The notes: a model not told the origin generated them from the letters alone. Counted from the stretch's first letter, positions 1 through 8,623 are shown. The stretch is DNA of 64,000 nt from Clostridium_S neuense (GCF_045310695.1 NZ_JBJIAA010000014.1:1-64000); one strand, 5' to 3'. Program-made: numbers and translations.

Positions 1-75
1 CATATAAACACATCCTTATCTTATCTATATTTTAATGTGTTCGGTCTTTCGTGTCTACAATATTATACTAGCATC

Positions 76-142
76 AAGTGCAAGGAAAAAATTCCTCCGT
101 TCCTACGGAATTTTAGATGTAAATCTTTGTACTCAATTGAAT
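76..142 (+). repeat. Family B repeat, tail fragment
   Basis: This carries only the tail of the family B element: AAGGAAAAAATTCCTCCG, then TACGGAATTTT, then the loosely kept AAATCTTTGTA-TCAATT stretch. Within it AAAATTCC can pair with GGAATTTT. The same tail follows the long palindrome at 13.9 kb and 34.75 kb. No gene is visible in positions 1-226; the rest is plain AT-rich sequence with a run of CTCTACTCTTTACTCTACC-like pyrimidine-rich repeats near 205-233. Confidence 0.75.
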
Positions 143-226
143 TTTTGTATTATGTTTTTGTATATTTTAGATTTATCTGACGTGAGGAAGATAAACCAAC
201 CTTCACTCTACTCTTTACTCTACCTT

Positions 227-520
227 CTACCTGCACCCCAAAGTTTTAGGAACAATAAAAATATGGTATTTTACAAGTGAATTTTTCACAAATGCGTCTT
301 TATTTTTAGTTACTTCGTTTACTTCTTTCAAATTTTTAGCGGCAAAAAATATAGTTCCACCTTTTCTATTATATACTCCTCCACCTATCATATATTTCTG
401 TGAAGGAATACTGCTATTTCTAATTTTAGTTTTTAATCCTTTTTTCTCAACTTCAGAATTTTTATTTTCATCTTTGCATTTGTAACTTAATCTAACAAAT
501 ATATTGTTTTCATCCATATA
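227..520 (-). CDS. YciI-like small protein under SOS control
   Basis: A 97-residue cytosolic protein of unknown function. The C-terminal half (GGGVYNRKGGTIFFAAKNL, then DAFVKNSLVKYHIFIVPK) matches the pattern of YciI-like ferredoxin-fold proteins, in which a glycine-rich strand is followed by an FEAENLEEA-like helix and DPFVKAGL. The N-terminal half is less typical. The start is set by GGAGG eight bases before the ATG at 520; an in-frame upstream extension has no ribosome site. A strong sigma-A promoter with two LexA-type palindromes lies about 140 bases upstream (643-694), and the leader carries a family A repeat end. Nothing else shares the transcript, so this protein is the apparent target of the damage response. 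The family match is by eye and is moderate; the reality of the gene is more certain. Confidence 0.72.
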   Translation of the reverse strand, partial: YMDENNIFVRLSYKCKDENKNSEVEKKGLKTKIRNSSIPSQKYMIGGGVYNRKGGTIFFAAKNLKEVNEVTKNKDAFVKNSLVKYHIFIVPKTLGCR

Positions 521-570
521 AATTCCTCCATATTGCATACAAAATTTACAGAGTTGTAATGTTTTGTTGC

Positions 571-606
571 ATACAAATTTCAAGTTTCAGGTGTTTTATC
601 TTTAGC
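571..606 (-). repeat. Family A repeat, left-end fragment
   Basis: Read on the minus strand this is AAAGATAAAACACCTGAAAC, then TTGAAATTTGTA, matching the left end of the full copies at 1761 and 26148. The right half is missing. It lies in the untranslated leader of the SOS-controlled gene. Confidence 0.7.
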
Positions 607-642
607 AAAACAACCACTAATTTACTTGTTTACATATTAAAA

Positions 643-694
643 GAACAAATGTTCCCTATATTTGTATTATAGTGAACATTTGTTCGATAGTCAA
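643..694 (-). promoter_or_regulatory. SOS promoter: sigma-A promoter with two LexA boxes
   Basis: On the minus strand TTGACT (694-689), a 17-base spacer and TATAAT (671-666) form a near-consensus sigma-A promoter. The spacer contains GAACAAATGTTC (685-674). A second palindrome, GAACATTTGTTC (654-643), lies just past the expected start site. Both fit the Gram-positive LexA/DinR pattern GAAC-N4-GTTC. A repressor on either site would block RNA polymerase. The promoter points at the 227-520 gene. Confidence 0.85.
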
Positions 695-701
695 TATGTT
701 T

Positions 702-1580
702 TTATATTATTTTTCTTCCTTTATTAGAAAAAAAGCAAAGTGAAAGCATTCCCGGCCCAACATGTGAACCTATTACAGGCCCAACATGATTTATAATTAC
801 TTCTTTAACTTTAAGTTCATCTTTAATAATATCTCTTAAGTATTCAGCATCTGTTAGGCAGTCCCCATGGCTTATTCCGACTACCATATTTTCAAAATCA
901 TTTCCCCTTTCCTTAAGTTTATCTACTAAGAACCTAATAGCCTTTTTTCTTCCTCTAATATTAACAACATTTATAAGCTCACCATTTTCATCCATAAAAA
1001 TTATAGGCTTTATACTAAGTAAGGTTCCAACAACAGCTTTAGACATAGAAAGTCTTCCTCCTCTTTTCAGATGAAATAAACTTTCTACCATAAACCAATG
1101 ATTCATATTATTGCAATTTTCTTTTGCCCAATTTATTATATCCTCTCCAGTTTTACCGTCCTCTAAAGCTCTCCATGCATAGTAGTTTACTAAACCTTCG
1201 CCAATACTTGCACATTTAGTATCAAATATTTTTATACTCACATTAGGATATTCATCTAAAATTTGCATTTTTGCTATTTGTGCACTATCAAATGTACCAC
1301 TTATAGCAGAATCAAATGCCAGATATACAACCTCTTTACCTTTTTCAATGATTTCCTTAAATTTCTCATGAAACCTATATGAATTTATTTGGGATGTAGA
1401 TGGTTTTTCACCACTCCTCATTGCATTATAAAATTCCTCGTATTTAAGTGTTTTTCCAAAGTCATCTTCATATTCATTGCCTTTAAAATGACACATAAGT
1501 CCAATGGTTTCAATATTACTTTTTTCAATAAATTCTAAAGGTAGGTCACAACTTGAATCAATTAAAAGCACTGTCTCCAT
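702..1580 (-). CDS. DegV family fatty-acid-binding protein
   Basis: 292 residues, the usual DegV length. DegV proteins are cytosolic two-domain proteins that bind a fatty acid; the related FakB proteins present it to the kinase FakA. Family features are the N-terminal ILIDSSCDLP-like strand (LLIDSSCDLPLEF), the TSQIN motif near residue 62, SGTF around residue 95, GGRLS near 178, and the C-terminal SHVGPGMLSLCFF. No fakA-like gene is nearby, so the specific partner cannot be told. The ATG at 1580 has an upstream GGGAGA ribosome site. It is transcribed alone; the next gene downstream has its own promoter. Confidence 0.9.
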   Translation of the reverse strand: METVLLIDSSCDLPLEFIEKSNIETIGLMCHFKGNEYEDDFGKTLKYEEFYNAMRSGEKPSTSQINSYRFHEKFKEIIEKGKEVVYLAFDSAISGTFDSAQIAKMQILDEYPNVSIKIFDTKCASIGEGLVNYYAWRALEDGKTGEDIINWAKENCNNMNHWFMVESLFHLKRGGRLSMSKAVVGTLLSIKPIIFMDENGELINVVNIRGRKKAIRFLVDKLKERGNDFENMVVGISHGDCLTDAEYLRDIIKDELKVKEVIINHVGPVIGSHVGPGMLSLCFFSNKGRKII

Positions 1581-1760
1581 AAAACATTCTCCCTTAAATT
1601 AATAAATAACTTAAATATAATATCATAAATCACATTATAGCATATTAAAATATAATTATAAGTTAAATATTCTTGAATATACATAAAATACTTATATCAT
1701 TTTCACAAAATTTGATTTATACTATTGTTAGTTATTATGGACAATTTGTTTATACATATA

Positions 1761-1862
1761 AAGACAAACCACCTTGAAGCTTGAAATTTATTTGTACCAA
1801 ATACCGTCTTACGTGCATTATGCCGCAAATGAATTTTATTAGCTGAACTGGTTTATCTATAA
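1761..1862 (+). repeat. Family A repeat, full copy
   Basis: An imperfect palindrome of about 100 bp running from AAGACAAACCACC to GGTTTATCTATAA. The outer arms pair over roughly 25 bases with mismatches. An inner pair is formed by GTACCAAAT and the region around GCATTATG. It ends two bases before the GGAGGG ribosome site of the next gene, so it would sit at the 5' end of that mRNA. It is very close in sequence to the copy at 26148-26250. The rest of 1581-1760 shows no gene. Confidence 0.85.
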
Positions 1863-1878
1863 TTGGAGGGTGCTAACT

Positions 1879-2121
1879 ATGGATTCAAAAGACGTAATGA
1901 AATATATAGAAAGTGAATATTACATAATAAACACTATAAATTGTGAGGTTTGCGGTGGTGACTACAGAGCAATTGGACAAGGCGTAGCTTTTATAGACAA
2001 CGAACCTTATGATATATGCGAATGTGAATGTTCAAGCTGCGGGCACAAAAAAACTTTCGAGTTTCCTGCTCCTTTTTTAATTGATACATGTGATAAGTCT
2101 AAAAGTAATTCTCTAAATTAA
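1879..2121 (+). CDS. Small zinc-ribbon-like protein
   Basis: 80 residues with no recognised family name. It has two cysteine pairs spaced like a zinc ribbon: CEVCGG near residue 22 and CECECSSCGH near residue 48, followed by FEFPAPF. It probably binds a metal and is cytosolic (no signal peptide or membrane span). GGAGGG (1865-1870) eight bases before the ATG at 1879 decides the start; a GTG nine bases upstream overlaps the ribosome site and is rejected. A family A repeat abuts the ribosome site and may affect expression. It stands alone between divergent and convergent neighbours. Confidence 0.75.
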   Translation: MDSKDVMKYIESEYYIINTINCEVCGGDYRAIGQGVAFIDNEPYDICECECSSCGHKKTFEFPAPFLIDTCDKSKSNSLN

Positions 2122-2275
2122 CTTTTTATAACAAAATAAAAAACACTATTTAATGTCATTTTTATCAGCTTTTATTTTAAGTTAAATCTAAGGGGGATTG
2201 ACCCTCTTACCTTCAACGCGCTTCTAATTAAGTTATTCTAATGACACAAATAGCAAGATAATCCTTTTATTCTAA

Positions 2276-4243
2276 CTAAAGCATTAAATCAGAAAATTCC
2301 AAATTAACCTTTTCTTCACTGCTGAGTTTAATTATATTTTCTTGATGTTTATTTTGAAACTTTCTTGAATTAAGTACGGGAAGCGTAATGACAAATTCAC
2401 TTCCTTGTCCAGGCTTACTATGTACGGTTATCCAGCCATTATGAAGGTTAACAATCATCTTAACTATTAAAAGTCCTATTCCGCTTCCTTCTCTTTTTCT
2501 AGTAAAGGTCCTATCAAGCTGAACAAATCTTTCAAAGATTATTTTTTGTTTGCTTTCTGGAATTCCTATTCCATTATCCTTAACGGAAATTACTATATTT
2601 CTATCATCATCATGCACATTCACTTTAATCTCTCCGTGCTTGTCCGTAAATTTTATTGCATTTGATAATAAATTTAGTATAACCTTTTGAATTCCATCCT
2701 TATCAACTAACATTATTTTTTCCTCAATATCTGTATCAAATACTATGTTCTTACCCTTATCATTAATGAATGCAGCAGCAGCCATAGTCACATCTTCTAC
2801 AATACTTACTATATTTTCTCGTGTAAAATTTAATTTACTTATGCCATCTTCTATTTCATTTACATCCATAAAATTATTTACAATTCTTAAAAGCCTGTAG
2901 CTATTTTGCTTAATCATAGAATAATACTTTTTATAAACTCTACATTGCTCTTCTAAATCCTTACATTCATCATAAAGCCCTATAACTTGAAGTGCGCTTA
3001 AAATTACGTTTAATGGAGTTCTAAGCTCATGAGATATGGTACCCATAAATTCACTTTTAGATTTGCTATACTTAACTATACTATCTTTTGCATCACTATT
3101 ACGTGCTATGACCAATATAGCATTCTGATCTTCATATATAAATGGAATTCTAAGTATATTTACATTAAATACCTTATTATCGCATTTTCTTTTTATACTA
3201 TTGTTGGTTATTATGTTTTCACCTTCATAAACTAATCTTTTAACATTATATTTTTTAGATTGTATATCTTTTGGTGAAATTTCCAAAAATGAATTAAAAT
3301 CCTTTCCTATTACATCATCGATTTGATTACTTCCTATAAGCTCCATAGCCATTTTATTTAAATATAAAAGTTTATTATCTTGATGTATAAAAACAGCATC
3401 AGTTATATTCTCAAATATTTTTATATAATTGTTTTCATTATCATACATCTTCTTTTCTGCAATTTTATTTTTAGTTATATCATTTTTTATGATAATAATA
3501 ACTTTTTCACCATTCTGAAATGCCATCGGAATTTCTATAACAAATAAAAATACCTGTTTGTTATTGTTAATAACACTTTCTTCATAAAAATAGGACTTGC
3601 TGTTTGTCCATGCATTTCTTTTGTATTTACTGCATATACTTTCTTTAATGTACTTATTTTCCACAGATAGCTCTTTATCAGTTTTACCAGCGTAATTATT
3701 ATTTAAATTATAAAATTTTTCTGCATAACGGTTTGCACAAATCCATCTTCCATTTGCATCTTTTAATATAATTATAGCTGGTATGCTATCTATTAGAGCA
3801 TCAATTTCTTCTCCCGTAATAAAAAAATCAACCCCAGCTAATAAACTTTTGTTTTGAATTAAGCTTTTTTCATATTTATAAAAAAATTCATCTATAGATA
3901 CTATACAATCATTTAAAATTTTTTTATCCTCTATATTATTTATTAAGTAAACTCTATATCCATTCTCAAAGCATTTTATAATGTCATATGCTTTTTCCAT
4001 AAAGTTATCTTTATTATATACTTTTGAAATGCATAATATTACATTCTGAGTCATAACTTGAAAATTTTCATCGCATAAATTAAATATACAATCATTAGCA
4101 GCTTTAACACATACTTTTAAAAACATTTTGTCCCTAAAAGTAACGTCAACTCCATATCTAATCATAAATGTAATAATTTCATTACAAATCTCATTTTCTT
4201 TACCTTCCAGAAATTCTCTCAATGAGCTTCTCATAAATTTCAC
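2276..4243 (-). CDS. PAS-domain sensor histidine kinase, orphan
   Basis: 655 residues with no membrane span, so a cytosolic sensor. The first 140 residues are helical and unassigned. They are followed by two PAS domains (about 146-260, with IPAIIILKDANGRWICANR, and about 270-390, with ITDAVFIHQDN). The kinase core has the H box ISHELRTPLN near residue 410, the N box LLSNAIKF, the G1 box DNGIGIP and the G2 box GSGIGLLI. It should autophosphorylate on the H-box histidine and pass the phosphate to a response regulator, but none is adjacent, so the partner is elsewhere. The track start is a GTG; an ATG at 4234 is an equally good start, with AAGGACAAGGG upstream of both. Confidence 0.9.
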   Translation of the reverse strand: MKFMRSSLREFLEGKENEICNEIITFMIRYGVDVTFRDKMFLKVCVKAANDCIFNLCDENFQVMTQNVILCISKVYNKDNFMEKAYDIIKCFENGYRVYLINNIEDKKILNDCIVSIDEFFYKYEKSLIQNKSLLAGVDFFITGEEIDALIDSIPAIIILKDANGRWICANRYAEKFYNLNNNYAGKTDKELSVENKYIKESICSKYKRNAWTNSKSYFYEESVINNNKQVFLFVIEIPMAFQNGEKVIIIIKNDITKNKIAEKKMYDNENNYIKIFENITDAVFIHQDNKLLYLNKMAMELIGSNQIDDVIGKDFNSFLEISPKDIQSKKYNVKRLVYEGENIITNNSIKRKCDNKVFNVNILRIPFIYEDQNAILVIARNSDAKDSIVKYSKSKSEFMGTISHELRTPLNVILSALQVIGLYDECKDLEEQCRVYKKYYSMIKQNSYRLLRIVNNFMDVNEIEDGISKLNFTRENIVSIVEDVTMAAAAFINDKGKNIVFDTDIEEKIMLVDKDGIQKVILNLLSNAIKFTDKHGEIKVNVHDDDRNIVISVKDNGIGIPESKQKIIFERFVQLDRTFTRKREGSGIGLLIVKMIVNLHNGWITVHSKPGQGSEFVITLPVLNSRKFQNKHQENIIKLSSEEKVNLEFSDLML

Positions 4244-4537
4244 TTTCCCTTGTCCTTTTAGTTTAAATCAATAAATATTATCTTACTATTCATAGTAAAA
4301 TACAATAACAAAAGTGTCTCAATTTTTGACAATATTTTTAATATTTAAATAACATAAAATAACGATTTAGAACTTTACTTGGCTAAGGAGATGCTATTAC
4401 TATATCAGCTTTGTAATCTATTATTGAAATATGTCGAAAATTTATTTATAGTCAATGCTAAAATTTAATGTTTATCTAATTCTAAAAAGCATTAAATATT
4501 GTTATAATAAATATATAATTTTAAAAGTGGTGATAAC

Positions 4538-5203
4538 ATGGATTTAAGTATTTTATCTAAGGAAAATAGAAATAACTTTATAAATTCTAATAAATCCTTT
4601 ATAAAAAAAATAATAACAGAAATGCAAAAGGACAAATCTAAAGAAATTAGCGAAGAAGACCTTAGTATAGGAATATTTGCATTTAATAACGCTTGCAATT
4701 CCTATGTTGATTCAATGGGTAATTTTTTTAATTACTCAAAAGTAATAATAAAAAATCATGTTTTAGAATATCTGTGGAAAATTAGTAATACACCACGATT
4801 ATACTTTTCTAATGATACTCCTGAAGCTTTTACCGAAGTGACTGAAGTTGAGAAAAAAGCCGAAAATAAAATTTATGCTAAAGAGGTTTTAATACTTAAT
4901 AAAATATTAAAGCCTTACAATTTAACGTATATAAGTATAATAAAAAACTGTTCGTATAATAAAAAAATTAAGGATGATATTTTAAATATAGCTTTTCTAT
5001 GCAGCCGTGAAGTGTTCATTTTGAATTTAATGGAAGAAGAAAAAGATATACCAATTCAAAAGGTAGCTCTATTAACCAAGTATAAAGTTGAATTTATCGA
5101 AAGATGGAAAAATTATATTCTTGCATTAATAATTATCTTTTCAAATAAAGATTTACTATATTTGAAAGCTTATTTAAATATCAATATTGGTGATAAAAAA
5201 TGA
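4538..5203 (+). CDS. sigI: SigI-type RNA polymerase sigma factor
   Basis: 221 residues. The region EEDLSIGIFAFNNACNSY, then GNFFNYSKVIIKNHVLEYL (about residues 40-85) matches conserved region 2 of the SigI family (typically DELSIALIAFNEAI, then FLSFAEVVIRRRLIDY). The C-terminal part (KVALLTKYKVEFIERWKNYILALII) fits the SigI C-terminal helix-turn-helix ending. SigI factors direct heat or polysaccharide-responsive regulons and are held by a membrane anti-sigma factor, RsgI, which is encoded next with a 4-base overlap. GGTGAT precedes the ATG. Divergence from consensus (EYLWK in place of DYLRK) is moderate. The 294-base gap upstream shows no gene. Confidence 0.8.
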   Translation: MDLSILSKENRNNFINSNKSFIKKIITEMQKDKSKEISEEDLSIGIFAFNNACNSYVDSMGNFFNYSKVIIKNHVLEYLWKISNTPRLYFSNDTPEAFTEVTEVEKKAENKIYAKEVLILNKILKPYNLTYISIIKNCSYNKKIKDDILNIAFLCSREVFILNLMEEEKDIPIQKVALLTKYKVEFIERWKNYILALIIIFSNKDLLYLKAYLNINIGDKK

Positions 5204-5760
5204 AAGTTACAGGAATAGTTTTAGAAATAAAAAATAAAACTGCCTTTATTTACACTAATGAAGGTGAGTTCAGAGAAGTTAAGATAGATTCTGAAATGCC
5301 ATCTATAGGGCAAGAATATACTGGAAAATCAAAAGGTATCCATCTAATAAAAGGGCAAATGCACCCATTTAGGAATGCGATTTTTATGTTTATACTTACT
5401 ATTTTAATAAGCCTAGTTTGTTTTACATATGTATATTTTTCTACTACCTCAACAATAATAGTTGATATTGGTTCATCATTTGAATTAAGTTGTAATAGAT
5501 GGAGCACAGTTACAGAAGGCTCTTCTATTGACAATAAACTCAGTATCCTTTTAAAAAAAATAAGTTTTAAAAACCGAAATGCAGATGAAGCTTTAGTAAA
5601 TATTATAAATCAATGTAAGACAAGCCATTATGTAAAAAAAGATAAATCTATACTTCTTTACATTCATGGAGACAATGTGAATTTACCAAAGCTAAAAAAG
5701 TTTGCTGATAATAATTCACTCAAACTAATTATAAATTCAAATGGAGGAAACTTAAAATAG
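5200..5760 (+). CDS. rsgI: RsgI-type membrane anti-sigma factor, short form
   Basis: 186 residues. The N-terminal 50 residues (VTGIVLEIKNKTAFIYTNEG, then EFREVKI) match the cytoplasmic RsgI domain that holds SigI. One membrane span follows at about residues 60-82 (AIFMFILTILISLVCFTYVYF region). An outside domain of about 100 residues starts TIIVDIGSSFELSCNRWS; the start of this segment resembles the periplasmic domain that follows the span in RsgI proteins. There is no carbohydrate-binding module or glycosidase domain at the C-terminus, unlike the cellulosome-regulating RsgI proteins of C. thermocellum. The ATGA overlap with sigI indicates translational coupling. What signal it senses cannot be read from the sequence. 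Confidence 0.8.
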   Translation: MKVTGIVLEIKNKTAFIYTNEGEFREVKIDSEMPSIGQEYTGKSKGIHLIKGQMHPFRNAIFMFILTILISLVCFTYVYFSTTSTIIVDIGSSFELSCNRWSTVTEGSSIDNKLSILLKKISFKNRNADEALVNIINQCKTSHYVKKDKSILLYIHGDNVNLPKLKKFADNNSLKLIINSNGGNLK

Positions 5761-5781
5761 CTGATGTATTTTAATAAACGA

Positions 5782-5840
5782 ATAACACTCATCATATTCT
5801 TCTAAAAACAAGAAAAACATGGTGAGTGTTATAACTTTCT
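5782..5840. terminator. Terminator between convergent genes
   Basis: ATAACACTCATCAT (5782-5795) pairs with ATGGTGAGTGTTAT (5819-5832), 14 bp with one G-T mismatch. It lies between the convergent rsgI and deacetylase genes and could serve either strand, although the following T-run is weak. Confidence 0.55.
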
Positions 5841-5932
5841 ATTGATGCATATTGCACAGCCAATAAAATCATATCTTATCTTCTAAAATGCTTTCATATC
5901 ATGAATCACATGGGCTGCCGCCAAACCACCAT

Positions 5933-6838
5933 TTATTTAATAAATGTCTTATAAGCACCTTTTAGCATGTCTATAGGGTGAACTAATTGAGGATAATTAG
6001 GGTTAGTTATTCTACTCTTAAAGTCACCTAAATTAAACTGTGGAAATATATATATTCTGTTGACTGCATAAACACCCTTATTAATATTTGCCCATTTCCC
6101 ACTTGTAGTGAAGGCCATAATATATCCTGACTTTTGGCTTGCTTCAACAGTATCCTTATTAAAATATCCATATGGATATGCAATAAATCTAACTGCTTTA
6201 TTACATATTCCCTCAAGCTTGTTTTGGGAATCTCTTAATGTTTTAAACTGATCTTTATAAGATAACTTATCTAATTTAGCGTGATTAGTAGTATGACTTT
6301 CTATGCTTATTCCATTATCACTCATTGTCTTCAATTCATTTGACTTTAGGTATAATGTCCCTTTATCTAAATAATCTGTTATAATAAACATAACCGCATT
6401 AAATTTATATTTTTTTAAAACCGGATATGCGTTTTTATACTGATTTTCATATCCATCATCAAAGGTTATAAGTACAGACTTTTTAAGCACAGGCTTATCC
6501 TTAACTATAAAATCATAAAATTCATCTGCTGAAAGAGTATGATATCCATTATCTTTTAAATATTTCATTTCCTCTTCAAACTGCCCTTTTGAAACTTCCA
6601 TTATATTGCCACTACTGGCATCTGGTATAGAATGATACATCAAAACAGGTATACTTTCATTGTTGTGTATGAAATTTTTCGATGTGCTTGTACCATTATA
6701 ACTTTTTAATATCAATGCGTCTTTGCTGTATACTATCCTTTTATAGCTTTTATAATAATTTGCTATAAATAATCCACAAATCAACACTATAATAACAATA
6801 ACTGCTACTAATGCATTTCTCTTAGTTTTTTTGCGCAT
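5933..6838 (-). CDS. Membrane-anchored polysaccharide deacetylase
   Basis: 301 residues, carbohydrate esterase family 4. An N-terminal membrane anchor (ALVAVIVIIVLICGLFIANYY, about residues 10-30) places the catalytic domain outside the cell. The NodB motifs are present: IPVLMYHSIP, motif 1 LITFDDGYENQ with the catalytic and metal-binding Asp pair, motif 2 SHTTNHAKL giving the H-x3-H metal ligands, and motif 3 RFIAYPYGYFN. The likely substrate is an acetylated cell-wall or extracellular polysaccharide such as peptidoglycan or poly-N-acetylglucosamine. The start at 6838 follows GGAGG by six bases; the upstream in-frame ATG overlaps that site. It lies 65 bases downstream of a sortase gene on the same strand, so both act at the cell surface and may be co-transcribed. 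Confidence 0.88.
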   Translation of the reverse strand: MRKKTKRNALVAVIVIIVLICGLFIANYYKSYKRIVYSKDALILKSYNGTSTSKNFIHNNESIPVLMYHSIPDASSGNIMEVSKGQFEEEMKYLKDNGYHTLSADEFYDFIVKDKPVLKKSVLITFDDGYENQYKNAYPVLKKYKFNAVMFIITDYLDKGTLYLKSNELKTMSDNGISIESHTTNHAKLDKLSYKDQFKTLRDSQNKLEGICNKAVRFIAYPYGYFNKDTVEASQKSGYIMAFTTSGKWANINKGVYAVNRIYIFPQFNLGDFKSRITNPNYPQLVHPIDMLKGAYKTFIK

Positions 6839-6903
6839 TTTGTCCTCCATAAATAACTAATTATAAACATTATCCACAACCTTGTGGACAATTCTGTTGA
6901 TAA

Positions 6904-7491
6904 CTAGTTTTCTAATCTTGCTTTAACAATAAGCCTGTGAGTAGCTACTCTTATAGGTGTACATGTAATTAAAGTCATAGTAGCATCACTTGACGGATTT
7001 AACACCTGTACTTGGCTAGGTAATACAACTTCTGTTTTATATACTTTGTATTTAAAGTCTCCTTTTACCGTTTTAACAGTTATTTCATCCCCTATGTTAA
7101 TCTCATTTAATCTATTAAAATATTCTCCAAAGACATAACTTCTATGTCCAGCTACACAAAAATTTCCTTTTTGTCCAGGAAGTGCAGTATCTTTAAAATG
7201 ACCAACAGCATACTTTAAAGTTTTTAGGTCTGCCCCTTCTCCTATTACAACTTTTAAGTTTATTTTAGGAATTATAAGTATCCCTACTCCTTCAATATCG
7301 TCATTGCTTGTACTATTTTTTAAATTACTGTTGCTCCTATGCTCCCTGTAATTTTTTATTTTATCTTCATATCTTACTAACATATCATGCTGCTTATGTG
7401 ATACAAAAAACTTAATAGAGATTGCTCCAAGTATTAAAATTATACCTAAAGTTATTAACGCTATACCTACAATTTTAAATTTTTTAACCAT
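6904..7491 (-). CDS. Sortase (class D-like)
   Basis: 195 residues. One N-terminal membrane span (IVGIALITLGIILILGAISI) anchors it facing outward. Catalytic residues are visible: His in VAGHRSY near residue 116, Cys in LITCTP near 176, and Arg in ATHRLIV near 186. Sortases cleave a C-terminal sorting signal and attach the protein to the cell wall or to a pilin. The length and the TLITCTP pattern fit class D of spore-formers better than housekeeping class A, but the class is inferred. No LPxTG-like substrate is encoded next to it. Confidence 0.88.
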   Translation of the reverse strand: MVKKFKIVGIALITLGIILILGAISIKFFVSHKQHDMLVRYEDKIKNYREHRSNSNLKNSTSNDDIEGVGILIIPKINLKVVIGEGADLKTLKYAVGHFKDTALPGQKGNFCVAGHRSYVFGEYFNRLNEINIGDEITVKTVKGDFKYKVYKTEVVLPSQVQVLNPSSDATMTLITCTPIRVATHRLIVKARLEN

Positions 7492-7662
7492 AATTTTAAA
7501 TCACACCTCAAATATATTATATCACCATTTAAATTTTTACTATATACCAAAAAATTATTTTCCTATATTTAAATAATTATATTAACAATTTACAACATAT
7601 GTGATATACTGTAATTGTAATAAATGAAAACGATATCTTATCTTGAAAGGTTGGTGTTATAT

Positions 7663-7833
7663 ATGAAAAGCAATGTAATCTATGTTGATTTTTCTAAAAA
7701 ATGCAAAGTGCATAAATCCAATTTAATTCTTACTAACCTTGCAAAATTTATAAAAAAGTTATTTAAAATAAATTCAAAATCAAATGTTTATTCTACGACA
7801 ATATCTTCTAAAAAAAGTAAACGTATACTTTAG
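7663..7833 (+). CDS. Small basic hypothetical protein
   Basis: 56 residues, unrecognised. The sequence starts MKSNVIYVDFSKKCK and is rich in lysine and serine, with no membrane span. AAAGGTTGGTG upstream of the ATG at 7663 is a plausible ribosome site; an in-frame ATG at 7624 lacks one. A clear terminator follows directly, which supports a short monocistronic transcript. Confidence 0.5.
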   Translation: MKSNVIYVDFSKKCKVHKSNLILTNLAKFIKKLFKINSKSNVYSTTISSKKSKRIL

Positions 7834-7853
7834 ACATAAAGTGGCAATCTTAG

Positions 7854-7893
7854 CACCACTTCATATTTCTTGAAGTGGTTTATCCTTTATAAT
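7854..7893 (+). terminator. Terminator of the small basic gene
   Basis: ACCACTTCA and TGAAGTGGT form a 9-bp stem with a 7-base loop (about 7855-7879), followed by TTATCCTTTAT. Confidence 0.65.
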
Positions 7894-8010
7894 TTAATTT
7901 TTTTATCATAAAAGTATTTATTTTTTTCAAAAATACATTTATAATATAAGAAGTTACATATTTAGAAATTCATTTTACACTCTCCATAAAATAATTACAA
8001 TATATCAACT

Positions 8011-8046
8011 AAAATAAAAAACCGGTTTTTTCCGGTTTTTTATTTT
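8011..8046. terminator. Perfect 15-bp inverted repeat, terminator-like
   Basis: AAAATAAAAAACCGG (8011-8025) and CCGGTTTTTTATTTT (8032-8046) are a perfect inverted repeat around six T residues. The A and T flanks make it work as a terminator on both strands. It lies 31 bases before ispF, so besides ending upstream transcription it could act as an attenuator. Confidence 0.7.
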
Positions 8047-8077
8047 AAAAAATCGTATATTAAAGGAGTGCAATAAT

Positions 8078-8545
8078 ATGAGAATAGGAACTGGATACGA
8101 TGTACATAAATTAGTGGAAGGAAGAAAGCTTATACTTGGCGGTGTTGAAATTCCATATAGTAAAGGACTACTTGGTCACTCTGATGCTGATGTTCTAATA
8201 CATTCCATAATGGATAGTCTACTAGGTGCAGCAGCTTTAGGTGATATAGGAAAACATTTTCCTGATACTTCTGAAGAATATAAAGGAATCTCAAGCATCA
8301 AACTTCTTGAAGAAGTAAAAAAAATAATTGAAGAAGAAGGCTACAAAATCGGCAATATAGATTCTACAATTATAGCCCAAAAGCCTAAATTATCTAATTA
8401 TATAGAACAAATGAGAAAAAACATTGCTAAAGCACTAGGGATAGATGTAAAATATATAAGTATAAAGGCAACTACTGAAGAGGGGCTGGGCTTTACAGGG
8501 AAAGAAGAAGGTATTTCAAGTCAAAGTGTGTGCCTAATTTTTTAG
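8078..8545 (+). CDS. ispF: 2-C-methyl-D-erythritol 2,4-cyclodiphosphate synthase
   Basis: 155 residues, the standard IspF length. The enzyme converts CDP-methylerythritol 2-phosphate to the cyclodiphosphate with loss of CMP, in the non-mevalonate isoprenoid pathway. Signature elements are MRIGTGYDVHKL (metal-binding Asp and His), GLLGHSDADVLIHSIMDSLLGAAALGDIGKHFPDT (read in parts, with the metal-binding HSDAD), IDSTIIAQKPKL and KATTEEGLGFTGKEEGI. AAAGGAG lies 10 bases before the ATG. No other pathway genes are adjacent. Confidence 0.95.
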   Translation: MRIGTGYDVHKLVEGRKLILGGVEIPYSKGLLGHSDADVLIHSIMDSLLGAAALGDIGKHFPDTSEEYKGISSIKLLEEVKKIIEEEGYKIGNIDSTIIAQKPKLSNYIEQMRKNIAKALGIDVKYISIKATTEEGLGFTGKEEGISSQSVCLIF

Positions 8546-8623
8546 TAGAAGTCTATACAAAATATATTTTTTAGTAATATAATGCAAAATTTACTTAATA
8601 GTACATATAGGCGGTGATATTTA

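Noticed and set aside
7624..7662. Upstream start of the small basic gene
   Set aside because: The ATG at 7624 has no ribosome site; the one at 7663 has.
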